From Planctomycetota bacterium (lineage in GTDB: Bacteria > Planctomycetota > Phycisphaerae > Sedimentisphaerales > Anaerobacaceae), in assembly GCA_017885385.1 (NCBI GenBank), contig JAFNGF010000416.1:1-9644 (forward strand): DNA of 9,644 nt, written 5' to 3'. Every line of letters starts with the position of its first letter. The first letter of the stretch is position 1. The notes below the pieces were generated by a model, which searched no databases, was not told where the DNA came from, and saw only the letters and a list, made by a program, of their open reading frames with translations. Shown here piece by piece: positions 1 to 6,390 of this stretch. A program made the translations under genes and the position numbers.

Positions 1-24
1 TCTTCAATTATTAAAGGACACGAG

Positions 25-545
25 ATGAATTCATCACAGACAAAGAAATCTATGACAGAGTAATCTGCGACCGTATCCCTAAAGCCAGGAAGTTTCTTTG
101 GCTGGCAACTGCCGACCTGAAGGATTTACATGTGGATAAGCAGGGCAGAATGGTCCCTTTTCTTGAGGTTTTGTCTGACTTAGTGAAAAAGCGAGTTGAA
201 ATTCGGCTGCTTCATGCAAAAGAGCCTGGTAAGGCTTTTAGAGAAGATTTTGATCGCTACCCGAATTTGATAGGCGGGATAGAAAGGATTTTATGTCCCC
301 GCGTACATTTCAAGTCTGTTGTTATTGATGGTGACTTTGCTTATACAGGCAGCGCAAATCTGACTGGTGCTGGCATGGGGGCAAAAAGCGCCGGCAGGAG
401 GAATTTTGAATCTGGCATTATTACCGATGACAAGGGAATCATAGGTAAGATTATGGAGCAGTTCGACAGGATCTGGCGGGGTGAGCATTGTCGCGACTGC
501 AAGAGAAAAGAATTTTGCGCTGATTACAAAGACCTTTTGTTGTAA
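25..545 (+). CDS. Phospholipase D-family (HKD) nuclease, frameshifted near its start
   Basis: A single-HKD PLD-superfamily protein; such proteins act as dimeric phosphodiesterases, often nucleases, through a covalent phosphohistidine. Counting from the in-frame GTG at 132, the HxKx4D motif is H59-F-K61-SVVI-D66, followed by the family's TGSANLT stretch with S74 and N76. The C-terminus has a cysteine group (C120, C123, C129) that could bind metal. Coding character extends upstream of 132: the same frame is open from 15 and encodes FITDKEIYDRVICD, a typical start for short PLD proteins, but holds no ATG, GTG or TTG. The good ribosome site AAAGGA (13-18) instead points to ATG 25, which is in another frame and stops at 61-63. 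I infer a one-base loss (or error) around 28-29. If the sequence is correct, only the GTG-132 form (137 aa) is made. It overlaps the next gene by one base (TAATG), suggesting translational coupling. Substrate unknown. Confidence 0.8.
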
Positions 546-1036
546 TGAAATGCAGGGCATATCTTGATATAGAGACTACGGGCTTAAGCCGCTACGACTG
601 TGAGCTAACGGTAATTGGCATTGGCCTGGAAAAAGGCACCGAGATTCAGATAATTCAACTCATAGAAGATGATTTGTATGAACAGCGGCTGATGAAGGTG
701 CTTGAATGTGCTGATGAGATTTACACCTACAACGGGAGTCGCTTTGACTTACCGTTTATTAGAACCCAGCTTGGTGTAGACTTGAGCCAGTGTTTCAAGC
801 ACAGGGACTTGATGTATGATTGCTGGCGGTATGATTTAAAAGGCGGCTTGAAGGTAGTTGAGAGAAAACTGGGCATCGAGAGGCAACTGAAGGGTGTGGA
901 TGGTTATGTGGCAGTGCAGCTATGGTGGGATTACGTGAATAATGGCAATTTTGATTCTTTGCAGATGCTGCTTGCTTATAATGCTGAGGATGTTGCGAAT
1001 TTGAGGGTGTTGAGGAAAAAGCTGGGGGTCAGATAG
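545..1036 (+). CDS. RNase H-like DEDDy 3'-5' exonuclease (YprB/MrfB-type domain)
   Basis: A stand-alone exonuclease domain of the RNase_H_2/YprB type, 163 aa. Motif I is D8-I-E10-TTGL, motif II is NGSRFDLPF with D68, and motif III is Y145-NAE-D149, so all four acidic residues and the DEDDy tyrosine are present. These residues hold the two metal ions that hydrolyse DNA or RNA from the 3' end. There is no signal peptide, so it is cytoplasmic. The start ATG overlaps the stop of the PLD gene (TAATG), so the two proteins are probably made together. In Bacillus the related domain occurs in MrfB, which works with the helicase MrfA in repair of mitomycin damage. MrfB has an additional C-terminal region that is absent here. 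A role with the neighbouring nuclease in repair or defence is inference; the fold and catalytic residues are visible. Confidence 0.87.
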   Translation: MKCRAYLDIETTGLSRYDCELTVIGIGLEKGTEIQIIQLIEDDLYEQRLMKVLECADEIYTYNGSRFDLPFIRTQLGVDLSQCFKHRDLMYDCWRYDLKGGLKVVERKLGIERQLKGVDGYVAVQLWWDYVNNGNFDSLQMLLAYNAEDVANLRVLRKKLGVR

Positions 1037-1084
1037 GTACATCATGGTGCTGGCGCGGCGCTGGGTTTTGGGAAAGGGGCAGAA

Positions 1085-2383
1085 ATGAAAAATATTAGAT
1101 CCTGGAGGGCAATTGTTTTGGCTTGTTGTTTCATCGGGAGTTTGGCAGTTGGCGGTGAGGCTGAGAAGGGCAAGTTCTTTTCTGTGGCGGCAAGGCAAGT
1201 TAATGCTAAAGACCACGGCGTTGTTGGTGATGGCACTGCTGACGATACCGCTGCGATACAAGCCGCGCTGAATGCTGCTGCAACGAAAGGACCTGTCTGT
1301 TATTTGCCAGCGGGCCACTATCGTGTGAATGGCTCTCTGGTTGTTCCTGCTGGCGTAACTTTATGCGGTGCTTCTGGCGGCGTGCCTCATTCAGAGCACC
1401 CGATTGGAACAGTGATTCTTGCCTATGGTGGAAGAGGAAAGGAAGATGGCGAGCCGCTCATTACGTTGAAGCCAAATGCTGTTATCCGCAATCTTGTTAT
1501 TCATTATCCTGAGCAGACCTTTCCCGATGTTGTGCCTTACCCCTGGACTATTAGGGGTGACGGTGAGATGTGCCAGGTTCTGGATATTACCATAACCAAT
1601 CCGTATCAAGCTCTTGATTTTGGTACAAAGTGGAACGAGCTGCATATCATACGAAATGTATTTGCCTGCCCTTTGAAGATAGGCGTCTTTATTGACCAAT
1701 GTACCGATATAGGCAGGATTGAGAATGTGCATTTCAATCCGAACTTTTGGACACGCATGGCACTTACGCCTAAGTGGCCTGGCGGTGATATCAAGGCGTA
1801 TCTGGAGAAGAATCTGATTGGCTTCAAGATCGGCAAGACCGACTGGGAGTATATCAGCAATAGTTTTGTCATTTTTCCTCGAATTGGTTTTCACTTTGAT
1901 GACTTTGGTCATGGGCCAGGCAATGCTGTTATTACGCAATCGGGGGCGGATATTTGTCCAGTGGCTGTTCGTGTGGATAGAGTGCAGAGGCATGCCGGTG
2001 TGCAGATTGTTAATGGGCAGTTTATGGCTGCTATTGAGGTGGGGGAGAAGAATGAGGGACCTGTGAAGCTGACCAGTTGTGGCTTTTGGCCTGTGCCTGA
2101 GACGAAAGAGCAGATCGTCAAAGAAGGGCCGAGCACTTTGATCTTGAGCTCGTGTCATTTTGCGGGATGGGATAGTAAGGGCACCGGCGCAGCGTGTGTC
2201 AGGGCTAAAGGTGGCAGACTTGTGGTCAATGGCTGTGAGTTTATGGCTGAGGGCAAGAGGCAGATAGTGCTGGAGAAGGGGCTGGTGGCAGCTACGATCA
2301 CTGGTTGCCTGTTGCGTGGCGAGGATGGTATCGAGGATAAGTCTGGCGGCGATGTGAAGATTGGCCTGAACACAAGTCATTAG
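1085..2383 (+). CDS. Secreted pectate-lyase-superfamily (beta-helix) protein
   Basis: 432 aa. Residues 1 to about 26 look like a signal peptide: basic start, hydrophobic core IVLACCFIGSLAV, then GGEA. Residues 38-66 carry the hallmark start of the Pectate_lyase_3 / GH28-GH55-related family (VNAKDHGVVGDGTADDTAAI), followed by YLPAGHYRV and a long run of short Gly/Asn-rich strands (ITNPYQALDFG, GRIENVHFNP, LILSSCHFAG, LVVNGCEFMA) typical of a right-handed parallel beta-helix. Members bind or cleave uronic-acid or glucan chains, but the exact catalytic residues cannot be assigned here, so a structural or non-catalytic role remains possible. The start is supported by GAAAGGGG about 5-10 bases before ATG 1085. 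It lies 48 bp after the exonuclease gene on the same strand, but nothing functional links them. Planctomycetota and related environmental bacteria carry many such proteins; archaeal examples cannot be excluded. Confidence 0.85.
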   Translation: MKNIRSWRAIVLACCFIGSLAVGGEAEKGKFFSVAARQVNAKDHGVVGDGTADDTAAIQAALNAAATKGPVCYLPAGHYRVNGSLVVPAGVTLCGASGGVPHSEHPIGTVILAYGGRGKEDGEPLITLKPNAVIRNLVIHYPEQTFPDVVPYPWTIRGDGEMCQVLDITITNPYQALDFGTKWNELHIIRNVFACPLKIGVFIDQCTDIGRIENVHFNPNFWTRMALTPKWPGGDIKAYLEKNLIGFKIGKTDWEYISNSFVIFPRIGFHFDDFGHGPGNAVITQSGADICPVAVRVDRVQRHAGVQIVNGQFMAAIEVGEKNEGPVKLTSCGFWPVPETKEQIVKEGPSTLILSSCHFAGWDSKGTGAACVRAKGGRLVVNGCEFMAEGKRQIVLEKGLVAATITGCLLRGEDGIEDKSGGDVKIGLNTSH

Positions 2384-2625
2384 GCCTTCTGTCTTGGATG
2401 GCAGATAGAAAAACGGGGGTGGCGGGCAAGGTTTTTTCACCGCTTACGATTTGCTTTTTTGATTTTGCTTTTGTGTGCTGGTTCTGCTGGTGATCATGTC
2501 TTTTTATAAATTTTAACTGACATTTTTTGAGGCTTGCTATTTCGAGGTACGTTTTGCTGTTTGTGGTTTAAGGCCAGGAGTATTTTTAGCTGAGGTAGGC
2601 ATGGTGGCTTTTCGGCTCGGTTATG

Positions 2626-2678
2626 CACCGACCGCCTTAATAAATATATTGTGGGGGCGTAATATTGGGCGGTCGGTG
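2626..2678. repeat. Perfect 11-bp inverted repeat (hairpin)
   Basis: CACCGACCGCC at 2626-2636 pairs exactly with GGCGGTCGGTG at 2668-2678 across a 31-base loop. The loop is AT-rich at both edges with a GTGGGGGCG centre. There is no U-run on either side, which argues against an intrinsic terminator. It could be part of a structured RNA or a protein-binding site. Confidence 0.6.
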
Positions 2679-2729
2679 AGTTGATGAGAGGCTGAAGCGA
2701 CTTGGGTGAATAGGTGAATCGTGAGTGCG

Positions 2730-2761
2730 AGTGCGGTGCTTAGTTTAGTTAGCACCGCACT
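2730..2761. repeat. Perfect 11-bp inverted repeat (tight hairpin)
   Basis: AGTGCGGTGCT at 2730-2740 pairs exactly with AGCACCGCACT at 2751-2761, with the 10-base loop TAGTTTAGTT. It is GC-rich and stable on either strand. No U-run follows on either side. It shares the hexamer GCACCG with the hairpin 52 bases upstream. Confidence 0.65.
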
Positions 2762-3015
2762 GCTTCTGTGTGGCTGTTTGGTCTCACACGCTTCGTTGTA
2801 TTCGGACATCTTTATGGGCAGCGGGGCGTTTGCGCGACAATGGGTGTGGCTATCACTTGCTGCTTGTGGATGATTGTTGGCATCAGAAAGTGGGGTGGCT
2901 TGAGTTGGGTTCGAGATTTCAGTATCGTTCGGGAAATCTGTCTGTAGGTCATGACAGTTTGGTTTTGATTAGGTTATAAAGTCTGTGCAAAATAAGGCTT
3001 TTGCAGTTATTAGTG

Positions 3016-3044
3016 AGACTGATAGAAGACATGCATATCAGTCT
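3016..3044. repeat. Perfect 9-bp inverted repeat
   Basis: AGACTGATA at 3016-3024 pairs with TATCAGTCT at 3036-3044 across an 11-base loop. A smaller perfect hairpin, CGAGAT/ATCTCG with loop ACA, follows at 3079-3093. Together they suggest folding of a transcript, but the function is unknown. Confidence 0.45.
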
Positions 3045-3706
3045 GAAGACTCATTGAGTTTGGGGGTAAGAAGACCGCCGAGATACAATCTCGACAGGGC
3101 GTATGTTTGTCTGTTTTTGCGGCGGCCTTCGGCCTCTGGTTTTTTGGAGAGGAGTAGTTTCCTACATGGGTTTTTTCTTTGTCTCCGGGCGGAGATGTTG
3201 TAAGAGTTTTGGAAACGGAGATGAAATTGAAGTTTTATATTGCTTATGCGCAACGAGTTATGATTCTATTTTGCCCAGTTTAACTACTCTGGAGCGGAGA
3301 TGAATTTTTGTGGCCGGCATGAGAGGTCTTTGCAATAGAAAAAGCCCGCTTATGTTAATGGAGCAAAAGAATTAAAAAGCCCTGAAGCTTCTGTTGTTGA
3401 TGGGAGGACCTGAAAACAACGGGGGCGGAGGTATTAGTCCATCTTATAAAAGCTGGGGTGAGGAACAGATAGCCAGGCTGCTGGAAAGAAATGGAATTGC
3501 CTACCAATACGAATACCCGTTAGCCGTAGTCGATCGAGGGAAAGTTCGCATCCATTATCGCGACTTCCGGCTGCCGGAGTATAGCCTGGTCGTCGAGTAC
3601 TTTGGTGTTAACGGCGATGCGGACTATGATGAGCAGGCAAGACATAAGATGGAGGTTTATAAGCGAGCGGGTGTCGATGCGCTGTTTCTGACAAGGGTGA
3701 TCAGCG

Positions 3707-3714
3707 AAAATTAT
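3707..3714. repeat. Left target-site duplication of the IS
   Basis: AAAATTAT, identical to 5490-5497. Each copy directly abuts the corresponding IS tip, as expected for an 8-bp duplication made on insertion. Confidence 0.85.
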
Positions 3715-3750
3715 TCTTATCGTTCCCGTTGCCTCAGCTATGAATGTTAC
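3715..3750 (+). repeat. Left end of the IS (imperfect terminal inverted repeat)
   Basis: Tip TCTTATCG, then GTTGCCTCA at 13 bases from the tip and GAATGTTAC at 27. The matching blocks in the right end sit at 18 and 30 bases from its tip. It also encodes the foreign tail of the interrupted nuclease frame up to 3768. Confidence 0.75.
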
Positions 3751-3793
3751 TATAACCAGAACCCATAAGTAGGTCAACGCCTTGGGGGTAAGC

Positions 3794-3811
3794 CCGCCCC
3801 CATGGGGGCGG
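3794..3811. repeat. Perfect 18-bp GC palindrome inside the IS
   Basis: CCGCCCCCATGGGGGCGG is its own reverse complement. It lies 63 bp beyond the transposase stop and 79 bp from the left IS tip. It could limit transcription entering or leaving the element, but no U-run follows on either strand, so a standard intrinsic terminator is not supported. Confidence 0.6.
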
Positions 3812-3874
3812 CGAAAAATCGTGAAAGCGATTCGGCACCTTTCGAAAAACATCCCCCCGTGAAACGTATGGGCC

Positions 3875-5431
3875 TCAACTGCATAGCGCGCCGCCAGCAC
3901 CGACGACTCCAATTTCCGCTGTCTCGGCCTTTTCGTTCATACAGGTATACACAAGCTTTCTTGCCATTATCTCTCGCCATTGCCGGACGCGACGCTGGAG
4001 TGTCCTGAGCTGACCGTCGGGGAACCGCCCGGGGTACTCGCGATGCAGGCGATAGAACAATGCCTTTGCTGTAGCATCGGGGTCATGCTGTAGCCAACGA
4101 AGTACATCATACCAGACCGCCTCGAATGGGTCCTTTCTGATCCGCCAATGACGGGGCTTCGTGGATTGAGCCCGATGTGTTGGTCGTACCTCTCCGGCCT
4201 GCCACAATCGGGGCAACTGGGCCAAGAATTGATCGAGACTCTCGCGTCCGGGTCCTTGCAGGGAGCCGTCGGTAGATACCAGAGCAGCCAAAGCAGCCTG
4301 GCCTTCCCGAATGCGATGCAGCAACTCTACAGGATCAAGCTCTGAACGCTGCAATCGTAGTCTTTCCTTGATTTGGTCCTCCACCGCTGGATGCCTCAGT
4401 AGCCGATCACAAGGTGTCGCAGGCTGGTCGTAGGACCGTATCACCCTGGCTCCATCCCGCATCTTCTTGCGTAATTTGAATGATGGCTGAAAGTAATTCA
4501 CATAGAGGCGAGCGGCCTGGTAAAGATGAGCAAGGGCTTGGCCAGCAACAACTCCCGAGAATCTTTCGTGCCCCACCATTCGTCGAACCACAGCGCCATT
4601 CTTCTGTTCTACCCATGCCTGGTCATTTTTATGATATGGCCGGGACCGTGTGAGCTCAACGTGACGCCTTTCGCAGAATGTCCAAAGCGTATCGTTTATG
4701 AACGCGCCGTCATTATCTGAATCGATGCCAAGCACCGGAAATGGAATCTGTTGAAGAAGTGCCTTAAGCCCCTCGACAACAAGGTACTGTTCTCTGGCGA
4801 GAAGTGGCATCAATTCGGTCCAACCGGAGCTGACATCAGTTGCCACGAGAGTCTGGATGAAAGATCCAGCCATCAACCCTCCACAGTGAGCAACGAAATC
4901 AATTTCAAAGTAACCAGGATTTGGACTATCCCAATCCGCAAATGTACGAACCGGAACCTGCTTACTGACTCTTGGAGACTTGCGTCTTTTTCTGCGCGAT
5001 TGTGACCGATTACGGATAGGCGATAACAAGCGATCAATAGTTGCCGCACCGGCCTTAAGCAGTCGCTTGCGAACTTCCGAATCGAGATTTAAATGACCGT
5101 GATGTTCCATCGCATTAACCAGATCGGGCAAAACCGCCTTTAACCGCTTGCCGCAGATCCGGTCCGCAGCCTCCCACGTCACAATAAGAGCTTCCTTCAC
5201 TGCCTCATCGTAGATCCGCCGACTGTGGTAAACACCACATGAAAGCATCTGCATATGGCCATTGTCTCCTTCGCTGCTAAGAAGACGAATCGCATGCTTA
5301 CGGTGATACCCGCTCACAGCAACCAGCTCATTAAGAATGAGGGTCTTTGCCATTTTCGAGGAATCATGGTACCGGCGTCCCAGAACTCTAACCAGCTCCC
5401 CTCTTGTCTGTGTACTGATTCTCTTGTCCAT
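3875..5431 (-). CDS. DDE transposase (rve integrase-core superfamily)
   Basis: 518 aa. Residues 1 to about 60 form an HTH-like DNA-binding region (SSKMAKTLILNELVAVSGYHRKHAIRLL). A basic linker, QSRRKRRK, lies near 144-151. The catalytic core runs from about 165 to 320: D178 in FEIDFVAH, D239 in GIDSDNDGAFIN, and E275 in DQAWVEQKNG. D239 and E275 are separated by 35 residues, the classic DD35E spacing. The C-terminal 200 residues, with LYVNYFQPSFKLRKK and basic HRAQSTKPRHWRIRKDPF, resemble IS transposases that carry a long C-terminal region. It has a strong ribosome site (GGAGG, 7 bases before ATG 5431), stronger than most neighbouring genes, in keeping with a recent arrival. No frameshift or internal stop is seen, so the enzyme should be active. 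The family name is left open; the function is clear. Confidence 0.93.
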   Translation of the reverse strand: MDKRISTQTRGELVRVLGRRYHDSSKMAKTLILNELVAVSGYHRKHAIRLLSSEGDNGHMQMLSCGVYHSRRIYDEAVKEALIVTWEAADRICGKRLKAVLPDLVNAMEHHGHLNLDSEVRKRLLKAGAATIDRLLSPIRNRSQSRRKRRKSPRVSKQVPVRTFADWDSPNPGYFEIDFVAHCGGLMAGSFIQTLVATDVSSGWTELMPLLAREQYLVVEGLKALLQQIPFPVLGIDSDNDGAFINDTLWTFCERRHVELTRSRPYHKNDQAWVEQKNGAVVRRMVGHERFSGVVAGQALAHLYQAARLYVNYFQPSFKLRKKMRDGARVIRSYDQPATPCDRLLRHPAVEDQIKERLRLQRSELDPVELLHRIREGQAALAALVSTDGSLQGPGRESLDQFLAQLPRLWQAGEVRPTHRAQSTKPRHWRIRKDPFEAVWYDVLRWLQHDPDATAKALFYRLHREYPGRFPDGQLRTLQRRVRQWREIMARKLVYTCMNEKAETAEIGVVGAGGALCS

Positions 5432-5446
5432 CGTATACCTCCAGTT

Positions 5447-5489
5447 TTCGGTAACATTCTAATGAGGCAACGATCGGACTTCGGTAACA
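5447..5489 (-). repeat. Right end of the IS with two transposase-site-like repeats
   Basis: TGTTACCGAA read inward occurs twice on the minus strand, at the tip (5489-5480) and again 33 bp inside (5456-5447), about three helical turns apart. The inverted match to the left end lies between and over them. These are likely transposase binding sites just upstream of the transposase gene, so the transposase may also act on its own promoter. Confidence 0.7.
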
Positions 5490-5497
5490 AAAATTAT
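5490..5497. repeat. Right target-site duplication of the IS
   Basis: AAAATTAT, identical to 3707-3714 and directly abutting the IS tip CGGTAACA that ends at 5489. Confidence 0.85.
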
Positions 5498-5539
5498 GAG
5501 TCAATGCGGAGGGAATTTATAATTGACGTTGGTCACTGA
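5498..5539 (+). pseudogene. Displaced 3' end of the interrupted nuclease gene
   Basis: When the IS and one copy of AAAATTAT are removed, the nuclease frame runs on without a shift: residue Y105 is followed by ESMRREFIIDVGH and TGA at 5537-5539. The length and placement fit the C-terminal helix of this small nuclease fold. The final codons lie where the following dispersed repeat begins, so the original stop may itself come from that repeat. Confidence 0.65.
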
Positions 5540-5667
5540 GATCGCAGAGCTCTTTTTTGACACGGATTTACACGGATTGACACTCCTGGAAAGGAAATCT
5601 TTCGAATCTGTGAAATCTGTGGTTTCAAACAAAATTGTATCCTCTGAGTTCTCTGTGAGCTCTGTGG
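5533..5667. repeat. CACAGAG/CACGGATT-type dispersed repeat, about 135 bp
   Basis: The element opens with CACTGAGATCGCAGAG, has CACGGATTTACACGGATT at 5561-5578, its near inverted match AATCTGTGAAATCTGTG at 5605-5621, and ends with CTCTGAGTTCTCTGTGAG followed by CTCTGTGGC. The central arms can form an imperfect 17-bp stem allowing G-U pairs and one bulge. Very similar repeats are scattered through genomes of many environmental bacteria and some archaea, where they give rise to spurious reading frames; the frames across this stretch are of that kind. Mobility and function of these repeats are not established. Only one copy is in the window. From 5668 to 5784 I see nothing further. Confidence 0.6.
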
Positions 5668-5784
5668 CAAGACCTTGCGCTGGCACAAAACCGTATGGGT
5701 ATGCAAACAGAGGATTTCACCGCTCGTTCAGTCCGAACCATTCGACCAGGCTACCAAGATAGTCGATTTACGCCGCCCGCTCGG

Positions 5785-6375
5785 CTAAACCACGTTGAGA
5801 TACTTCTCAACTCTCAGGCCTTCTTTGAGCTTAAACCTGTTTCTGCTCTGGTCGCCTATAGTCCTGTCAAATAGGTCCGCTTTTAGTCGCATCCGGTTCA
5901 TCTGGTTCTTTATGGTGTAGGGTGATTTGTCTAAGGCCCGCCCTATATCAACATAAGAAAGGCTCATTTGCTTATTCTGAAAGAATACCGCCAGGATTCT
6001 TTTTTCCTGTTCGGAGAAGCGATTGATGTCGAATCTTTGGTCAAAGCCGATGGGCGCTCGGCCAGGCGAGGTCGATGGGTTGATTACTTCGACCGGTCGA
6101 ACAATAGGAACCTTTTCCCTTACTGGCGGAGCAATTTCTACGGCGCCAATTTTCTGCTCCAGTTTTTCCAGACTTTTAGAATGTTCCCCGATTACTCGCG
6201 TATGCTCGGCGAGCTTGTCATTGTGCTTTTTCAGGGCTATGTTTATGATTGCCATCTGGTTTTTCACGCCTTCGATGTCAGCCTGCATTTTTTCAGTATT
6301 CTGCTTGCTGCTGCTACTTGGCCTTCGGCTGTGCCTTAGTTTTCTCTTTTTCCTGAATAAATCAAAAAACCCCAT
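5785..6375 (-). CDS. Coiled-coil protein with C-terminal winged helix-turn-helix
   Basis: 196 aa with three visible parts. The N-terminus MGFFDLFRKKRK is short, hydrophobic then strongly basic. Residues about 25-80 form a coiled coil with regular hydrophobic spacing (MQADIEGVKNQMAIINIALKK to EKLEQKIGAVE). A proline-rich linker spans 81-115. Residues about 119-190 look like a winged helix-turn-helix: FSEQEKRILAVFF, then YVDIGRALDK, the recognition helix SPYTIKNQMNRMRLK, and a wing around GDQSRNRFKLKEG. It probably binds DNA as an oligomer. Similar architectures are familiar from small-genome archaea, but I cannot name a characterised homologue. It follows the 107-aa gene by 15 bp on the same strand and has no clear ribosome site, so it is probably co-transcribed. 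Function unknown; membrane association through the N-terminus is speculation. Confidence 0.8.
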   Translation of the reverse strand: MGFFDLFRKKRKLRHSRRPSSSSKQNTEKMQADIEGVKNQMAIINIALKKHNDKLAEHTRVIGEHSKSLEKLEQKIGAVEIAPPVREKVPIVRPVEVINPSTSPGRAPIGFDQRFDINRFSEQEKRILAVFFQNKQMSLSYVDIGRALDKSPYTIKNQMNRMRLKADLFDRTIGDQSRNRFKLKEGLRVEKYLNVV

Positions 6376-6390
6376 TTTATCTGTGGCATA

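Larger units (their letters stand above)
2384..3393. other. 1-kb region without a convincing gene; hairpin-rich, possible structured RNA
   Basis: Short open frames occur on both strands here, but none has a ribosome site together with protein-like composition, so I call no gene. The plus strand is rich in G and T. A TATA-like TTTTTATAAA lies at 2501-2510. Between 2626 and 3093 there are at least five perfect inverted repeats: 11 bp (2626-2678), 11 bp (2730-2761), 7 bp (2914-2920 with 2933-2939), 9 bp (3016-3044) and 6 bp (3079-3093). Two 11-bp stems with short loops within 140 bases are unlikely by chance. None is followed by a U-run, so they are not simple terminators. A structured non-coding RNA or the remains of a mobile element are the options; I recognise no known RNA family. 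From 3100 to 3393 I see nothing. Confidence 0.4.
3400..3768 (+). pseudogene. Small PD-(D/E)XK-fold nuclease, interrupted by an insertion sequence
   Basis: The N-terminal 105 residues have the pattern of small restriction-endonuclease-fold proteins (Vsr-like): SWGEEQIARLLERNGI with E21/E22, then YRDFRLPEYSLVVEYFG with D55 and E66, then a helix HKMEVYKRAGVDALFLT. The usual P before the first aspartate is R here, and no lysine follows E66. From residue 106 the frame is encoded by the insertion sequence that begins at 3715, so the last 17 residues are foreign. The original 3' end lies at 5498-5539; joined after removal of the IS and one 8-bp repeat, the gene would encode about 118 aa. I start at ATG 3400 rather than the TTGs at 3394 or 3397; no clear ribosome site is visible. 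The truncated protein keeps its likely active-site residues, so residual activity is possible. Its natural target is unknown. Confidence 0.72.
3715..5489 (-). mobile_element. Complete 1775-bp insertion sequence with DD35E transposase
   Basis: The boundaries come from three signals that agree. First, the outermost bases read inward are TCTTATCG (left, from 3715) and TGTTACCG (right, from 5489), 6 of 8 identical. Second, subterminal blocks match in inverted orientation: GTTGCCTCA (3728-3736 and complement of 5463-5471) and GAATGTTAC (3742-3750 and complement of 5451-5459). Third, the perfect 8-bp duplication AAAATTAT flanks exactly these tips. One intact transposase gene fills most of the element on the minus strand. 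The imperfect ends, with internal repeats rather than a long perfect inverted repeat, resemble IS groups that use an rve-type transposase. I do not assign an IS family. Confidence 0.88.

Noticed and set aside
2..28. Frame ending in TGA at 26-28 as the tail of an upstream gene overlapping ATG 25
   Set aside because: Nine codons are too few to support a feature; it is noted only as a hint of an operon.
2621..2809. 62-codon minus-strand frame across the two hairpins
   Set aside because: It runs through both perfect hairpins, has no ribosome site and no protein-like pattern; the structure explains the sequence better.
3112..3136. GGCCTTCGGCC followed by TTTTTT as an intrinsic terminator
   Set aside because: The stem is only four base pairs and the U-run is offset by several bases, with no gene just upstream.
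5255..5539. 94-codon plus-strand frame ending in the nuclease remnant
   Set aside because: It is antisense to the transposase start and crosses the IS end by chance; only its last 14 codons belong to a real gene.
5501..5686. 61-codon minus-strand frame
   Set aside because: This is the usual spurious frame generated by CACAGAG/CACGGATT repeats.
5690..5790. Minus-strand stretch TAGCCGAGCGG followed by GGTCGAATGGTTCGG, resembling tRNA D- and T-arm sequences
   Set aside because: No matching acceptor stem and no proper anticodon stem could be formed at the required distances.
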